The notes under the pieces are model-generated. The model saw nothing but the letters and a program-made list of their open reading frames with translations. It made no database searches and had not been told where the DNA came from. A stretch of 64,000 nucleotides of DNA from Bacteroidales bacterium (GTDB lineage: Bacteria > Bacteroidota > Bacteroidia > Bacteroidales > P3), in assembly GCA_017647785.1 (NCBI GenBank), contig JAGCJW010000017.1, positions 1 through 64,000 of the forward strand, given 5' to 3'. The position numbers and the translations under genes were made by a program. Positions within the stretch are counted from its first letter, which is position 1. Each line of letters opens with the position of its first letter. Positions 32,401 through 41,253 of this stretch are shown in pieces.

Positions 32401-32964
32401 TTAGTAATCTTGTCCTTCTTCTATCGCTTGTAGCAATTCCTCATACCATTTCTCAGAAAAGCGTCTTATTAAAGGCTCTTTAAGGGTTTTATACAATGCT
32501 TTGTCTTCATCTTTGCAAATTGCATCTTTGCAAATGTCCCATCTATGATAGTTTAATGCTCGAAACTCACCATAATCCTTTACTCTAATTGGATAAAGGT
32601 GACAAGAAATCGGCTTAATAAAGTCAATCTTTCCTTCTCTGTAAGCCATTTCTATTGCACACAAAGAAAGACCATCTTGAAACTTAACAAACACACATTC
32701 TTTATTATCTATAATGTTTGTACACAAGTCTCCGTCATCGTCTTTTAGCCAAAAGCCTTCCTTTTTCACTATTTCAACAGCCTCTTTCTCCATATAAGGT
32801 TCTATTTGTGGCAAAAGATTTTCTATTATCTCTATTTCCTTTTTTTCAAGCGGTGCACCAGCATCTCCTTCCACACAACAACAACCCTTACACTTTGTTA
32901 AATCACAACAAAATTTCTCATTTTTTATATCTTCGCTTACTAAGCAATTACCAACTATCAACAT
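32401..32964 (-). CDS. DUF3109 cysteine-cluster protein
   Basis: The 187-residue cytosolic protein belongs to DUF3109, related to the YkgJ-type zinc or iron cluster proteins. Cysteines are arranged as FCCDLTKCKGCCC near residue 18, then NKECVF, LCAIE, ISCHLYP and DICKDAICKDE, a pattern that suggests a bound metal cluster. Function is unknown. It begins the unit with the MurL-MurD fusion (7-base gap) and fbp. A TAATTTTG -7 box sits at 32992-32985, 20 bases before the ATG. Confidence 0.88.
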   Translation of the reverse strand: MLIVGNCLVSEDIKNEKFCCDLTKCKGCCCVEGDAGAPLEKKEIEIIENLLPQIEPYMEKEAVEIVKKEGFWLKDDDGDLCTNIIDNKECVFVKFQDGLSLCAIEMAYREGKIDFIKPISCHLYPIRVKDYGEFRALNYHRWDICKDAICKDEDKALYKTLKEPLIRRFSEKWYEELLQAIEEGQDY

Positions 32965-32984
32965 AATATTTCATTTTTTACGTG

Positions 32985-33022
32985 CAAAATTAAAAAAATA
33001 AAAAATCATTTTCGTACTTTTG
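32985..33022. promoter_or_regulatory. Divergent promoters of the DUF3109 unit and glnS
   Basis: TAATTTTG at 32992-32985 (minus strand) serves the DUF3109 gene, and TACTTTTG at 33015-33022 (plus strand) serves glnS, 33 bases before its ATG. Only the -7 boxes are clear. Confidence 0.6.
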
Positions 33023-33054
33023 CATATTAAAATCATAGAAAAATAGTTTGACAC

Positions 33055-34725
33055 ATGGAAATAAAGGAAGAAACTACGAAAAAACCTAATCTTAATTTTA
33101 TTGAGGAAATTATAGAAAACGATTTAAACAGTGGTAAACATAAAAGCATAATTACGCGTTTTCCTCCTGAACCTAACGGTTATTTACACATAGGACACGC
33201 AAAAAGTATCTGCTTAAATTTTGGTGTTGCAAAGAAATATGGTGGAAGAACAAACCTTCGTTTTGACGACACTAACCCTGTGAAAGAAGATACAGAATAT
33301 GTAGAATCAATTAAGGAAGACATAAAATGGTTAGGCTTTAATTGGGCAGAAGAACACTATGCTTCTGATTATTTTGAACAACTTTACCAATGGGCAGTTG
33401 AGTTAATCAAAAAAGGATTGGCATACGTAGATGACCAAACCTTAGAAGAAATGAGAGAAAACCGTGGAACAGTTCAAACTCCCGGTAAAAACTCACCTTA
33501 TAGAGACAGAAGCGTAGAAGAAAACCTTGACTTATTCCAACGAATGAGAGCAGGAGAATTTCCAGACGGCAGTAAGACACTTAGAGCAAAGATTGACATG
33601 GCCCACACTAACATGCACATGAGAGATCCTATAATGTATCGTATTCTTCATACGCATCACCACCGTACAGGAGATGATTGGTGTATCTATCCTATGTATG
33701 ACTATGCTCATGGAGAGAGTGATTCTTTGGAAAACATAACTCACTCTATTTGTACTTTGGAATTTGACATTCACCGTCCACTTTACGATTGGTTTATACA
33801 ACAATTAGACATTTTCCCTTCACATCAATACGAATTTGCAAGACTTAATCTTAACTACACCGTTATGAGCAAACGTAAACTTTTACAATTAGTAAAAGAA
33901 AACTACGTTTGCGGTTGGGATGATCCTCGTATGCCTACTATTTGTGGACTAAGAAGAAGAGGATACACACCTGAAAGTATAAGAAACTTCTGCGAAGACA
34001 TAGGAGTTGCAAAAAGAGATAACGTAATTGACTATACACGTCTTGAGAACTCTCTAAGAGATGACCTTAACAAAAAAGCGCAAAGAGTAATGGCTGTTTT
34101 AGACCCTATAAAGGTTGTTATTGATAATTATCCAGATACATCGGAAGAGTTAGAGGCTGTAAACAACCCTGAAGACGAAACAGCAGGAACAAGAAAGGTA
34201 AGTTTCTCTAAAACAATCTTTATAGAAAGAGATGATTTTATGGAAAACCCACCTAAAAAATACTTCAGAATGACTGTTGGTCAAGAAGTACGTTTACGTT
34301 ATGCTTATATAGTAAAATGTACAGGTGTTGAAAAAGATGAAAATGGTAATATCACTTTAATTCATTGCGAATACGACCCTGCAACAAGAGGAGGAAACAC
34401 ACCTGACGGAAGAAAAGTTAAAGGAACTATCCATTGGGTTGATGCAAATAATCATATTGAAGCAGAAGTTCGTTTATTTGATAGATTGTTCCAAAGCGAG
34501 TCTCCTGATAAAGTTGAAGAAGGACAAACATTCCTTGATAATCTAAATCCAGATTCATTAAAGGTATTGAAGAATTGTAAGATGGAAAAATTCCTTGCTA
34601 ATACTAAAGCTTTAGACAAGTATCAATTTGAACGTCTTGGTTACTTCTCAACAGATTATGACTCGACTGAAAACAATATTATTTTCAATCGTGCTTGTAC
34701 ACTTAAAGATTCTTGGAATAAATAG
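33055..34725 (+). CDS. glnS: Glutaminyl-tRNA synthetase
   Basis: GlnRS charges tRNA-Gln with glutamine. The 556-residue enzyme has the class I HIGH motif as [12 protein letters not shown] near residue 40, the GlnRS-specific FRFDDTNP counterpart LRFDDTNP, and the KMSKS loop as VMSKRKL near residue 270. The C-terminal anticodon-binding barrels follow with the [15 protein letters not shown] segment. Having GlnRS implies that the organism does not need the GatCAB route for Gln-tRNA. It shares a transcript with the downstream barrel gene (7-base gap). Confidence 0.97.
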   Translation: MEIKEETTKKPNLNFIEEIIENDLNSGKHKSIITRFPPEPNGYLHIGHAKSICLNFGVAKKYGGRTNLRFDDTNPVKEDTEYVESIKEDIKWLGFNWAEEHYASDYFEQLYQWAVELIKKGLAYVDDQTLEEMRENRGTVQTPGKNSPYRDRSVEENLDLFQRMRAGEFPDGSKTLRAKIDMAHTNMHMRDPIMYRILHTHHHRTGDDWCIYPMYDYAHGESDSLENITHSICTLEFDIHRPLYDWFIQQLDIFPSHQYEFARLNLNYTVMSKRKLLQLVKENYVCGWDDPRMPTICGLRRRGYTPESIRNFCEDIGVAKRDNVIDYTRLENSLRDDLNKKAQRVMAVLDPIKVVIDNYPDTSEELEAVNNPEDETAGTRKVSFSKTIFIERDDFMENPPKKYFRMTVGQEVRLRYAYIVKCTGVEKDENGNITLIHCEYDPATRGGNTPDGRKVKGTIHWVDANNHIEAEVRLFDRLFQSESPDKVEEGQTFLDNLNPDSLKVLKNCKMEKFLANTKALDKYQFERLGYFSTDYDSTENNIIFNRACTLKDSWNK

Positions 34726-34732
34726 TTAGTTT

Positions 34733-35359
34733 ATGAAAAAATATTTAGTTATTTCTATATTGATTTTATCAAGTCTTTGCTCATTTGCTCAAAGACACAG
34801 ATTGTCTAATGGAGAGCCTTATGACATATTCTTGCAAGTTAAACCTATGGGTGGTATAGCTTTAGGAGATTTTGCTAAGAACACAACATATGTTTACGGA
34901 AGTCATTTTGCATTGGAATTTCAAATGCAAGAAACTAAACTTGGTATCGGTTTAGAATTTGGTTACAATTATTGTGTGCCTATGGCGTATAAACGTCCTT
35001 TCTTACAAACTAAAAAGAATTGGGCATCGCAACAAATCCCTATGATTTTGAATTTCAACTATTATGTATTCAATGAAAGAATTAAACCTTATGTTGGGCT
35101 TGGTATTGGCACCATTTGGGGACGTTATGACTACTCTCTTTCAAGCGAAGAAAGTACAGATGAATACTATCTTAGAGATTTTGAAGGTCAAAGTGGCTGG
35201 AGATTTGGTCTAACTCCAAAGGTTGGCTTAATGATAAGCATGGATCACAAACATGGCTTTGGATTAGAATTTTCTCTTCCTTATCAATTCGGGTTTGATA
35301 GACTTGAAACACAATACACAATCAATCTTGGCTTAACTTACACTCGCATAATAGACTAA
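34733..35359 (+). CDS. Outer-membrane beta-barrel protein
   Basis: A 208-residue secreted protein with a signal peptide (about 1-20, ending CSFAQ). The rest consists of amphipathic strands: GIALGDFAKNT, LGIGLEFGYNY, PYVGLGIGTIWGRY, GLTPKVGLMIS, FGLEFSLPYQFGF and a closing YTINLGLTYTRII. An eight-stranded barrel of the OmpA-like/PorT-like superfamily is likely. Specific function cannot be named. It is followed by a long hairpin at 35374-35423. Confidence 0.75.
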   Translation: MKKYLVISILILSSLCSFAQRHRLSNGEPYDIFLQVKPMGGIALGDFAKNTTYVYGSHFALEFQMQETKLGIGLEFGYNYCVPMAYKRPFLQTKKNWASQQIPMILNFNYYVFNERIKPYVGLGIGTIWGRYDYSLSSEESTDEYYLRDFEGQSGWRFGLTPKVGLMISMDHKHGFGLEFSLPYQFGFDRLETQYTINLGLTYTRIID

Positions 35360-35373
35360 TAATTCAAAGAAAA

Positions 35374-35423
35374 AATAAAATAATCCTTTGTTTTTTTCAA
35401 AAAAAGCAAAGGATTATTTTATT
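35374..35423. terminator. Long perfect hairpin after the barrel gene
   Basis: A 17-bp perfect inverted repeat, AATAAAATAATCCTTTG at 35374-35390 and its complement at 35407-35423, has a 16-base loop. The 3' arm is T-rich (TTATTTTATT), so it can act as an intrinsic terminator. It lies directly before the WD40 gene leader. Confidence 0.75.
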
Positions 35424-35447
35424 AAAACAAAGAAAAATTGGAATAAA

Positions 35448-36545
35448 ATGAAAGAAAAAATTTATTTAATCTTTGGTTTGATGATTTTATTCTTTGCTTT
35501 GCCGTTTCAAAGTGCTTTTTCGCAAAGGCAAAAGTCTTTTGTGTGTGTAAAAACTATTAAATCAAGTCAAAGTCGCATTCGTTCCGCAGAGTTTAGCCCT
35601 GATGGGAAATACATTCTTAGCGTTGCGGAAGATAGAATGATTAAAACAAGGAACGCAAACAATTATCAACTTCGTTTAGTGATAGAAAAGCATAAGCGAT
35701 TCTTTATTTCAACATCATTTAGCAATGAAGGTGCGGTTAGAAAACGCATTTGCTGGGACAAAGACCATCAAACCTTAGACCCATTCAGTCCAAACACTCT
35801 TAAAGGCAAGAGGTTGTATAGTGCAGATGCAAAAACGGCATCATATAGTCCTGACGGAAAACATATAATCTCTGTTTTACGCAATGGAAACATAAAAATT
35901 TGGGACGCTATCAGCGGAAAAAGTCTCAAAACTCTAAAAGGACACTCCTCTTACGTTAATTCAGCGGAATATAGCCCTTGTGGGAAATATATAGTCTCTA
36001 CCTCATCGGACGAAACGCTTAAAATTTGGGACGCAAACACAGGCTCTTGCTTACAAACCTTAAAAGGACACAAAAGAAACATATATTCTGCAAAATATAG
36101 CCCTGATGGAAGGCATATTGTTTCTGCTTCACTTGATTCTACTATTAAAATTTGGGAAGCAAACACAGGAAAATGCTTGCAAACCTTAGAAGGACACACA
36201 AAATGCGTTAATACAGCAGAATATAGTCCTTGCGGAAAGTATATTGTCTCTGCATCAGATGATAAAACCATCAAAATATGGGAAGCAAACACAGGAATAT
36301 GCCTGCAAACCTTAAAAGGACATTCTTCTTACGTTTTTTCTGCACAATATAGTCCTGATTGCAAACAAATTATCTCTTCTTCCATAGATAAAACCATTAA
36401 AATATGGGACGCAAACAGCGGAAATTGTCTTCAAACCTTAAAAGGACACGAAGATAGTGTGATTACCGCAAAATATAGTCCTGATGGCACAAAAATTATC
36501 AGCGGTTCAAGAGATGGAATTATTAAGATTTGGGAAAAGAAATAG
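35448..36545 (+). CDS. Secreted WD40 repeat protein
   Basis: The start at 35448 (365 residues) gives a signal peptide ending SAFSQ. The remainder is WD40 blades of exactly 42 residues: a first blade (AEFSPDGKYILSVAEDRMIK), a second that has lost the pattern, then six clear ones with AEYSPCGKYIVSTSSDETLKI-type strands and IWDANTG turns separated by LKGH. With eight units it could close an eight-bladed propeller, or seven with one unit as a linker. WD40 propellers are protein-interaction platforms; related domains occur in envelope and T9SS proteins such as PorE. The partner is unknown. The near-identical blades point to recent internal duplication. Confidence 0.85.
   Translation: MKEKIYLIFGLMILFFALPFQSAFSQRQKSFVCVKTIKSSQSRIRSAEFSPDGKYILSVAEDRMIKTRNANNYQLRLVIEKHKRFFISTSFSNEGAVRKRICWDKDHQTLDPFSPNTLKGKRLYSADAKTASYSPDGKHIISVLRNGNIKIWDAISGKSLKTLKGHSSYVNSAEYSPCGKYIVSTSSDETLKIWDANTGSCLQTLKGHKRNIYSAKYSPDGRHIVSASLDSTIKIWEANTGKCLQTLEGHTKCVNTAEYSPCGKYIVSASDDKTIKIWEANTGICLQTLKGHSSYVFSAQYSPDCKQIISSSIDKTIKIWDANSGNCLQTLKGHEDSVITAKYSPDGTKIISGSRDGIIKIWEKK
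35562..36542 (+). repeat. Eight 126-base coding repeats (WD40 blades)
   Basis: Units begin at 35562, 35688, 35814, 35940, 36066, 36192, 36318 and 36444, exactly 126 bases apart with no insertions; the last is cut short at about 99 bases. The last five start with GGACA (Leu-Lys-Gly-His junction) and are highly similar in DNA. The first two are strongly diverged. Confidence 0.85.
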
Positions 36546-36572
36546 GCTTTAAAAGCATAAATTGTTTGTTTT

Positions 36573-37838
36573 TTACCATTGTATCTCTTGAATAGAAAAT
36601 CCTATAAAGCTATCGTAATTATTTCCTAGCTCTCGGTGGTATATCAGTACGCTATATTTATTATTTGTTTCGTAATGATTACCCTCTATTTCTTTAGTTG
36701 AGTAGATTTGAGAATTATGTGGCTGATATAATATTTGATAATTATAATATCCTTGTTTTAACAACATCTTTAATGTGTAGCAATTAAGTTGTGAATCAAA
36801 GGTAAATTTATTTAATTCACTCATTCGCCATTGACTCATCTCTCCTACTGCATAATAAGAGCCTTCTAAATTCAATGGAACAGGAAGATAAAAACACACC
36901 CACGCATAATCACTTCCCAAATCTTTGTCTTCTCCCACATCATTTCTCACATAATAAGCACCATTTATATCCCCATAACTAACATACGGAATGTGAGTTT
37001 TGATTTGTTCAGGTTTTAATCTAACGACATTCTCTCCTGCTATATAGTCTATATTATCTACAAATGCAGATCTATGACGTAAACTTGTGAAATCAAATTG
37101 TCTAAATTCATTTCCTCCATCAAATACATTTTCTTTTTTATATCTGTAGATTAAATCTCGTCCTATGCTTTCGTTTAATTGTAGCATTCTTTGATTGTCA
37201 AGTCTTCCATTTTGTTGAGCATAAACCTTTACATCTTGATAAGGATTGCTTAAACTATTTGCACCTATGCTTGTTACTTTTACTTCTATTTCCTGAGAAT
37301 TTTGTCGTAAAGAAGGTTCGGTTGCTGCTTTTATATTTACCATTGCGGTTGCCTTTTGTTCAAGACAATAAAATCGTTTTGTAAATATAACTTTATCGGG
37401 TTCACCTTCATAAAATACTTTAATAATATAGTTCCCACTTTTAGTAGGGCGCATTGTTGTTGAAGGAATTGATTGTTCGTAATGAACAAAACGACAAAGT
37501 GTATTAAAGGAATTTGAATACTTTTCTATGATTTCAGTTTCAAATCCGTCAATATATTCATAAGGTTCCAATTCACTTTGAGTCCAATCACTATTACAAT
37601 GGATTATTGTGTACTCATAGCGATTTGTTTCCTCTGTTATTTCATCAAATTTTAAAATAAGGCGTTCATATTCATTTAATCTTACAATAGGAAGACTTAA
37701 ATCTGCATTCTTATTTTCTAATTTAACAGTCTTTATAAGTGGAGAATATATCATATCTCCAAATACAAATTGGGCGTAAAGTAATTCTACGCCCAATACC
37801 AATAATGAAAAAATTATTATTCTAATTTTAGAATTCAT
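36573..37838 (-). CDS. Type IX secretion plug protein (DUF5103)
   Basis: A 421-residue secreted protein with a signal peptide (about 1-22, ending LLYAQ). It carries the DUF5103 domain across its length: YSPLIKTVKLENKN at the start, RLNEYERLILKFDE, YTIIHCNSDW, ESMSxxK-type RPTKSGNYIIKVFYEG, and the C-terminal EMSQWRMSELNKFTFD. In Flavobacterium the homologous Plug binds SprA and closes its periplasmic opening while no substrate is passing. The same role at the outer membrane is expected here. It is the last gene of the pepD unit, three bases after the peptidase gene. Confidence 0.85.
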   Translation of the reverse strand: MNSKIRIIIFSLLVLGVELLYAQFVFGDMIYSPLIKTVKLENKNADLSLPIVRLNEYERLILKFDEITEETNRYEYTIIHCNSDWTQSELEPYEYIDGFETEIIEKYSNSFNTLCRFVHYEQSIPSTTMRPTKSGNYIIKVFYEGEPDKVIFTKRFYCLEQKATAMVNIKAATEPSLRQNSQEIEVKVTSIGANSLSNPYQDVKVYAQQNGRLDNQRMLQLNESIGRDLIYRYKKENVFDGGNEFRQFDFTSLRHRSAFVDNIDYIAGENVVRLKPEQIKTHIPYVSYGDINGAYYVRNDVGEDKDLGSDYAWVCFYLPVPLNLEGSYYAVGEMSQWRMSELNKFTFDSQLNCYTLKMLLKQGYYNYQILYQPHNSQIYSTKEIEGNHYETNNKYSVLIYHRELGNNYDSFIGFSIQEIQW

Positions 37839-37841
37839 TTC

Positions 37842-39230
37842 TTAAGACATTTGTTCCTCAATTTCAGCTACAGTTTTTGGAATATATTTTCCTAATAATC
37901 TACAACCGTCTTTTGTAACTAATAAGTCATCTTCAATTCTTATTCCTCCAAAATCCTTGTAAGATTCCAATACTTTGTAATCTATGAAATCTTTACATTT
38001 GTTTTCTGCTTTCCATTTATCAATTAAAGCAGGAATAAAGTAGCAACCAGGTTCATTTGTTATAACAAAACCTTCTTGCAATTCTCTTCCAAGTCTTAAA
38101 GAAGAAAGACCAAATTGAGTAGAACGAATATTCTTCTTGTCATATCCCACATAATTTTCTCCGTAGTTCTCCATGTCGTGAACATCTAATCCCATCATGT
38201 GGCCTAATCCATGAGGCATAAACAATCCCATTGCTCCTGCTTTGACAGCTTCTTGTATATTGCCTTTCATAATTCCTAATTCTTTCAATGCAGAACCTAA
38301 ACGAGTAACTGCTGCAAGGTGAATTTCAGAATATTTTACTCCTGGTTTAACTAAGCTTGGCACCAATTGTTGAGCTGCAAGTACTGCTTCGTAAATATCT
38401 TTTTGACGTTGAGAGAATTTTCCTCCTACAGGAACAGAACGAGTTATGTCTGAACAATATCCCATTGGATTTTCGCAACCAGCATCAGAAACAATCATTC
38501 TTTCTTTTTTAATTTGTAAAGAATGGTCATGACCATGAAGTATTTCTCCATGTGTTGTTAAAATAATAGGAAATGAAACTGGGCCACCACCACTTAAAGC
38601 AATACCTTCCATGGCTCCTGCTATTTCATACTCGTAAGTACCTTCTTTAGCAGCCATTCTCATCATAGTTGTATGCATTAAGTATGCGTTATCTACAGCC
38701 TTTTCTATTTCTACAATTTCTTCTTCAGATTTAATAGAACGTTGTTTAACACAAGCATTTATCAATTCAACACTAACATACGCTTTAACATATTCTCTTT
38801 CTATATGTAAAAGTTCTGCTATAAAATTAACATTTTCTGCTCTATAAGGTGGAGTAAAGTGAACTTTTCTTCCTGCAAAAACAGCTTTATCTAAAAATGC
38901 TCTTAAGTCAGTTATTGTTCCAACATTATCAACTCCTATTTCTTCTGCTCTATCTCTTAAGCTTGGAACTGGACCTGTCCAAATTATGTCGTCCATATCC
39001 ACTTCTTCACCAAACAAATACTCTTTTCCTTCATCTATATCTATTACTCCAACAAGGTTTTGTAATGGATACGCGAAGAAATATCTAAATGTACTATCTT
39101 GACGGAAAGTATAAGTATTTGCTGGGTAGTTAAAAGGTGAGTCGCCATTTCCTAATATTAGAATAACTCCACTTTTAACATCTTTCATCAATTGTTTACG
39201 TCTATTTATATAAGTCTCTTTACTAAACAT
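37842..39230 (-). CDS. pepP: Aminopeptidase P family metallopeptidase (M24B)
   Basis: The 462-residue enzyme removes N-terminal residues preceding proline. The creatinase-like N-terminal domain (residues 1-170) is followed by the pita-bread catalytic domain. Metal ligands are readable: Asp in IVSDAGCEN, Asp in CSDITRS, His in MPHGLGHMMG, Glu in ITNEPGCYF and Glu in GIRIEDDLL. It lacks a signal peptide and should be cytosolic. Together with the dipeptidase PepD two genes upstream it would finish degradation of imported peptides. Confidence 0.92.
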   Translation of the reverse strand: MFSKETYINRRKQLMKDVKSGVILILGNGDSPFNYPANTYTFRQDSTFRYFFAYPLQNLVGVIDIDEGKEYLFGEEVDMDDIIWTGPVPSLRDRAEEIGVDNVGTITDLRAFLDKAVFAGRKVHFTPPYRAENVNFIAELLHIEREYVKAYVSVELINACVKQRSIKSEEEIVEIEKAVDNAYLMHTTMMRMAAKEGTYEYEIAGAMEGIALSGGGPVSFPIILTTHGEILHGHDHSLQIKKERMIVSDAGCENPMGYCSDITRSVPVGGKFSQRQKDIYEAVLAAQQLVPSLVKPGVKYSEIHLAAVTRLGSALKELGIMKGNIQEAVKAGAMGLFMPHGLGHMMGLDVHDMENYGENYVGYDKKNIRSTQFGLSSLRLGRELQEGFVITNEPGCYFIPALIDKWKAENKCKDFIDYKVLESYKDFGGIRIEDDLLVTKDGCRLLGKYIPKTVAEIEEQMS

Positions 39231-39246
39231 AATCTCTTTTTATTTT

Positions 39247-39654
39247 TTAATTATTAGGTATAGTTACATTATTTCTTTTTCCTGCTTCAAGAATTGGAAG
39301 ATTTGCTTCGGTAGGTATGTAAATCACTGTTTTTTCATTAAGATTTGATTGATTTCTTACCCACAAATATTGAATATAAGTAGAAGTCAAAGTTCCGTTT
39401 TCAATCTTTATTGCTTCCGCAGCACCTTTTGCTCTTTCTATTTCTGCTTTTGCATTTAGTTTTTCTGCTTCAAGATTTGCTCTTGCTTCCTCTACTTTAA
39501 TTCTTCTGTTTTGTTCTGCCTCTGCAAGTTGAGCTTTACCTCTCATTTCTTGACTCCAAACTCTATAAATTGGCATTCCAAACATTGCAATAGCGACAAA
39601 GGCCAATGCAGAGACTATTAAAATTACTACGTGTTTTGGTTTAATTGTGTACAT
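39247..39654 (-). CDS. Short SPFH/stomatin-like membrane protein
   Basis: This 135-residue protein has one N-terminal membrane segment (about residues 9-28, VVILIVSALAFVAIAMFG), then a charged Ala/Glu/Lys helix (AEAEQNRRIKVEEARANLEAEKLNAKAEIERAKGAAEA in pattern) as found after the core domain of stomatins and prohibitins. It closes with YLWVRNQSNLNEKTVIYIPTE, resembling the end of SPFH proteins. The SPFH core itself is missing, so this is a reduced form with only anchor, coiled helix and tail. Similar short forms occur elsewhere in Bacteroidota. Function unknown. It sits four bases after pepD. Confidence 0.7.
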   Translation of the reverse strand: MYTIKPKHVVILIVSALAFVAIAMFGMPIYRVWSQEMRGKAQLAEAEQNRRIKVEEARANLEAEKLNAKAEIERAKGAAEAIKIENGTLTSTYIQYLWVRNQSNLNEKTVIYIPTEANLPILEAGKRNNVTIPNN

Positions 39655-39658
39655 AAAA

Positions 39659-41113
39659 CTAAATATTTTTTAATATCTCTAATGTGTGTTTCCAATACAA
39701 TTCAACAGTTTTTATTTCCAAACGTTCATCTGGTGAATGCACTCCACGAAGTGTTGGACCATAAGAAATCATATCCATTCCTGGGTATTTTTCTCCAATC
39801 AATCCGCATTCCAATCCTGCATGTATTGCTCTTACTATTGGTTCTTTATTAAATAATTTCTTGTAAGCATCAACTGCTATTTTTAAAATCTTACTTTCTG
39901 GATTAGGTGCCCAACCTGGATAACCATCTCCGTGTTCTACGTCAGCGCCTGCAAGTAAGAAACAACTTTCTACTCTATATGCAGCAGCGTATTTAGAACT
40001 TTCTACCGAAGAACGTTGAGATGTTGTGATAAAGAAGTGATCTTCTTTCATCTTGATTGAAGCTAAATTCGTAGATGTTTCAACAAATCCTGGTATTTCT
40101 CTACTCATAGCCAATACTCCATGAGGACAAGCATACAAAACGTTTAATAGATTATCTTGACTTAACATATCTACTACGAATTCAGGTTTCTCTACTTCCA
40201 TTAGAGTAATTTCCATATCAGGTTCTGTTGTTCTGAATTCGTATTTTAAATCTTTTGTGAATTTTTCTACAATTTCTTTCATTAATTCAACATCAGCTTC
40301 AGCTACAACAAATGTTGCGTATGCTTCTCTTGCGATTGCGTTACGAAGATTTCCTCCATCAAAGCAAGCTAGACGTAAATCCATTTCCTTATCCAAAGAC
40401 CAAAGTATGCGATTCAATAGTTTATTTGCACAAGCTAAGCCTTTGTTTATATCATCTCCTGAGTGGCCACCTTTAAGTCCTTTTACCATAATCTTAAACG
40501 CAGGAGCATCTGATGTTTCTTCTTTATCAAATGGTAATCTCGCAACAGTGTCTATTCCACCTGCACAACCTATAAAGATTTCTCCTTCATCTTCGCTATC
40601 AAGGTTAAGAAGTATTCTACTTTTTAACACATCTGGCGATAATGCTTCTGCACCTGATAATCCTGTTTCTTCATCTACTGTAAACAAACACTCTATCGGA
40701 CCATGTTCAATGTCATTTGCATCTAATATAGCCAAAGCTGTTGCAACCCCTATTCCATCGTCTGCTCCCAATGTTGTTCCATCTGCTTTTAACCATTCTC
40801 CTTCTATTTTTGGAACAATGGCATCTTTCTCAAAATCAAAATCTTTATCGCTGTTTTTTTCACATACCATATCTATATGTGATTGTAAGCAAACCCAAGG
40901 TGAGTTTTCTTTTCCTTTTGTTGCACCTTTGCGAATGATTACATTGCCTATTTCATCACTTTCATAGTCTAAGTTTCTTTCTTTTGCCCAATTAACTAAG
41001 TATTCAGTCATTTTTTCTTCGTGTTTTGAAGGGCGTGGAATTGAAAGTATCTCTCCAAAAAATCTAAACAAGCTTTTTGGTTCTAAATCTGCTAAAATAC
41101 TATTGTTTGCCAT
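39659..41113 (-). CDS. pepD: Cytosol non-specific dipeptidase PepD (M20C)
   Basis: A 484-residue aminoacyl-histidine dipeptidase (Xaa-His, carnosine-type), a two-zinc M20C enzyme. Readable metal or active-site motifs: SHIDMV with the first His near residue 81, GADDGIGVA, TVDEETGLSGA with the catalytic Glu, LDSEDEGEIF, and HAGLECGLIG near the C-terminus. A lid domain lies between (GLKGGHSGDDI). It starts the pepD-SPFH-pepP-plug unit, whose A-rich leader (41114-41253) carries repeated CAAAGAA units and a TAATTTTG box at 41228-41221. Confidence 0.95.
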   Translation of the reverse strand: MANNSILADLEPKSLFRFFGEILSIPRPSKHEEKMTEYLVNWAKERNLDYESDEIGNVIIRKGATKGKENSPWVCLQSHIDMVCEKNSDKDFDFEKDAIVPKIEGEWLKADGTTLGADDGIGVATALAILDANDIEHGPIECLFTVDEETGLSGAEALSPDVLKSRILLNLDSEDEGEIFIGCAGGIDTVARLPFDKEETSDAPAFKIMVKGLKGGHSGDDINKGLACANKLLNRILWSLDKEMDLRLACFDGGNLRNAIAREAYATFVVAEADVELMKEIVEKFTKDLKYEFRTTEPDMEITLMEVEKPEFVVDMLSQDNLLNVLYACPHGVLAMSREIPGFVETSTNLASIKMKEDHFFITTSQRSSVESSKYAAAYRVESCFLLAGADVEHGDGYPGWAPNPESKILKIAVDAYKKLFNKEPIVRAIHAGLECGLIGEKYPGMDMISYGPTLRGVHSPDERLEIKTVELYWKHTLEILKNI

Positions 41114-41253
41114 ATTTTTATTTTTTTAATTTTCTTTATTTTAACGTTTTTATTTACTTAATATTTTTCTTTGATTTATTTTTTTGATTCTTTGATTTAT
41201 TTTTTTATTTCTTTGTTTCGCAAAATTATTTCTTTGTTTTATTTTTCAGTTTC
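41114..41253 (-). promoter_or_regulatory. pepD promoter and repeat-rich leader
   Basis: Read on the minus strand, TAATTTTG at 41228-41221 is a -7 box. The roughly 100-base leader that follows holds three copies of an A-rich unit containing ACAAAGAAATAA or ATCAAAGAA. It matches the leader of htpG in style. No gene is present. Confidence 0.5.

Noticed and set aside
35562..36542. Regular 126-base repeats as a CRISPR or satellite array
   Set aside because: They are in frame and code for WD40 blades with conserved residues at the expected positions.
40257..40967. A 236-residue plus-strand frame opposite pepD
   Set aside because: It is antisense to a clear pepD, rich in Ser/Pro/Ile of no known family, and has no promoter or leader of its own.
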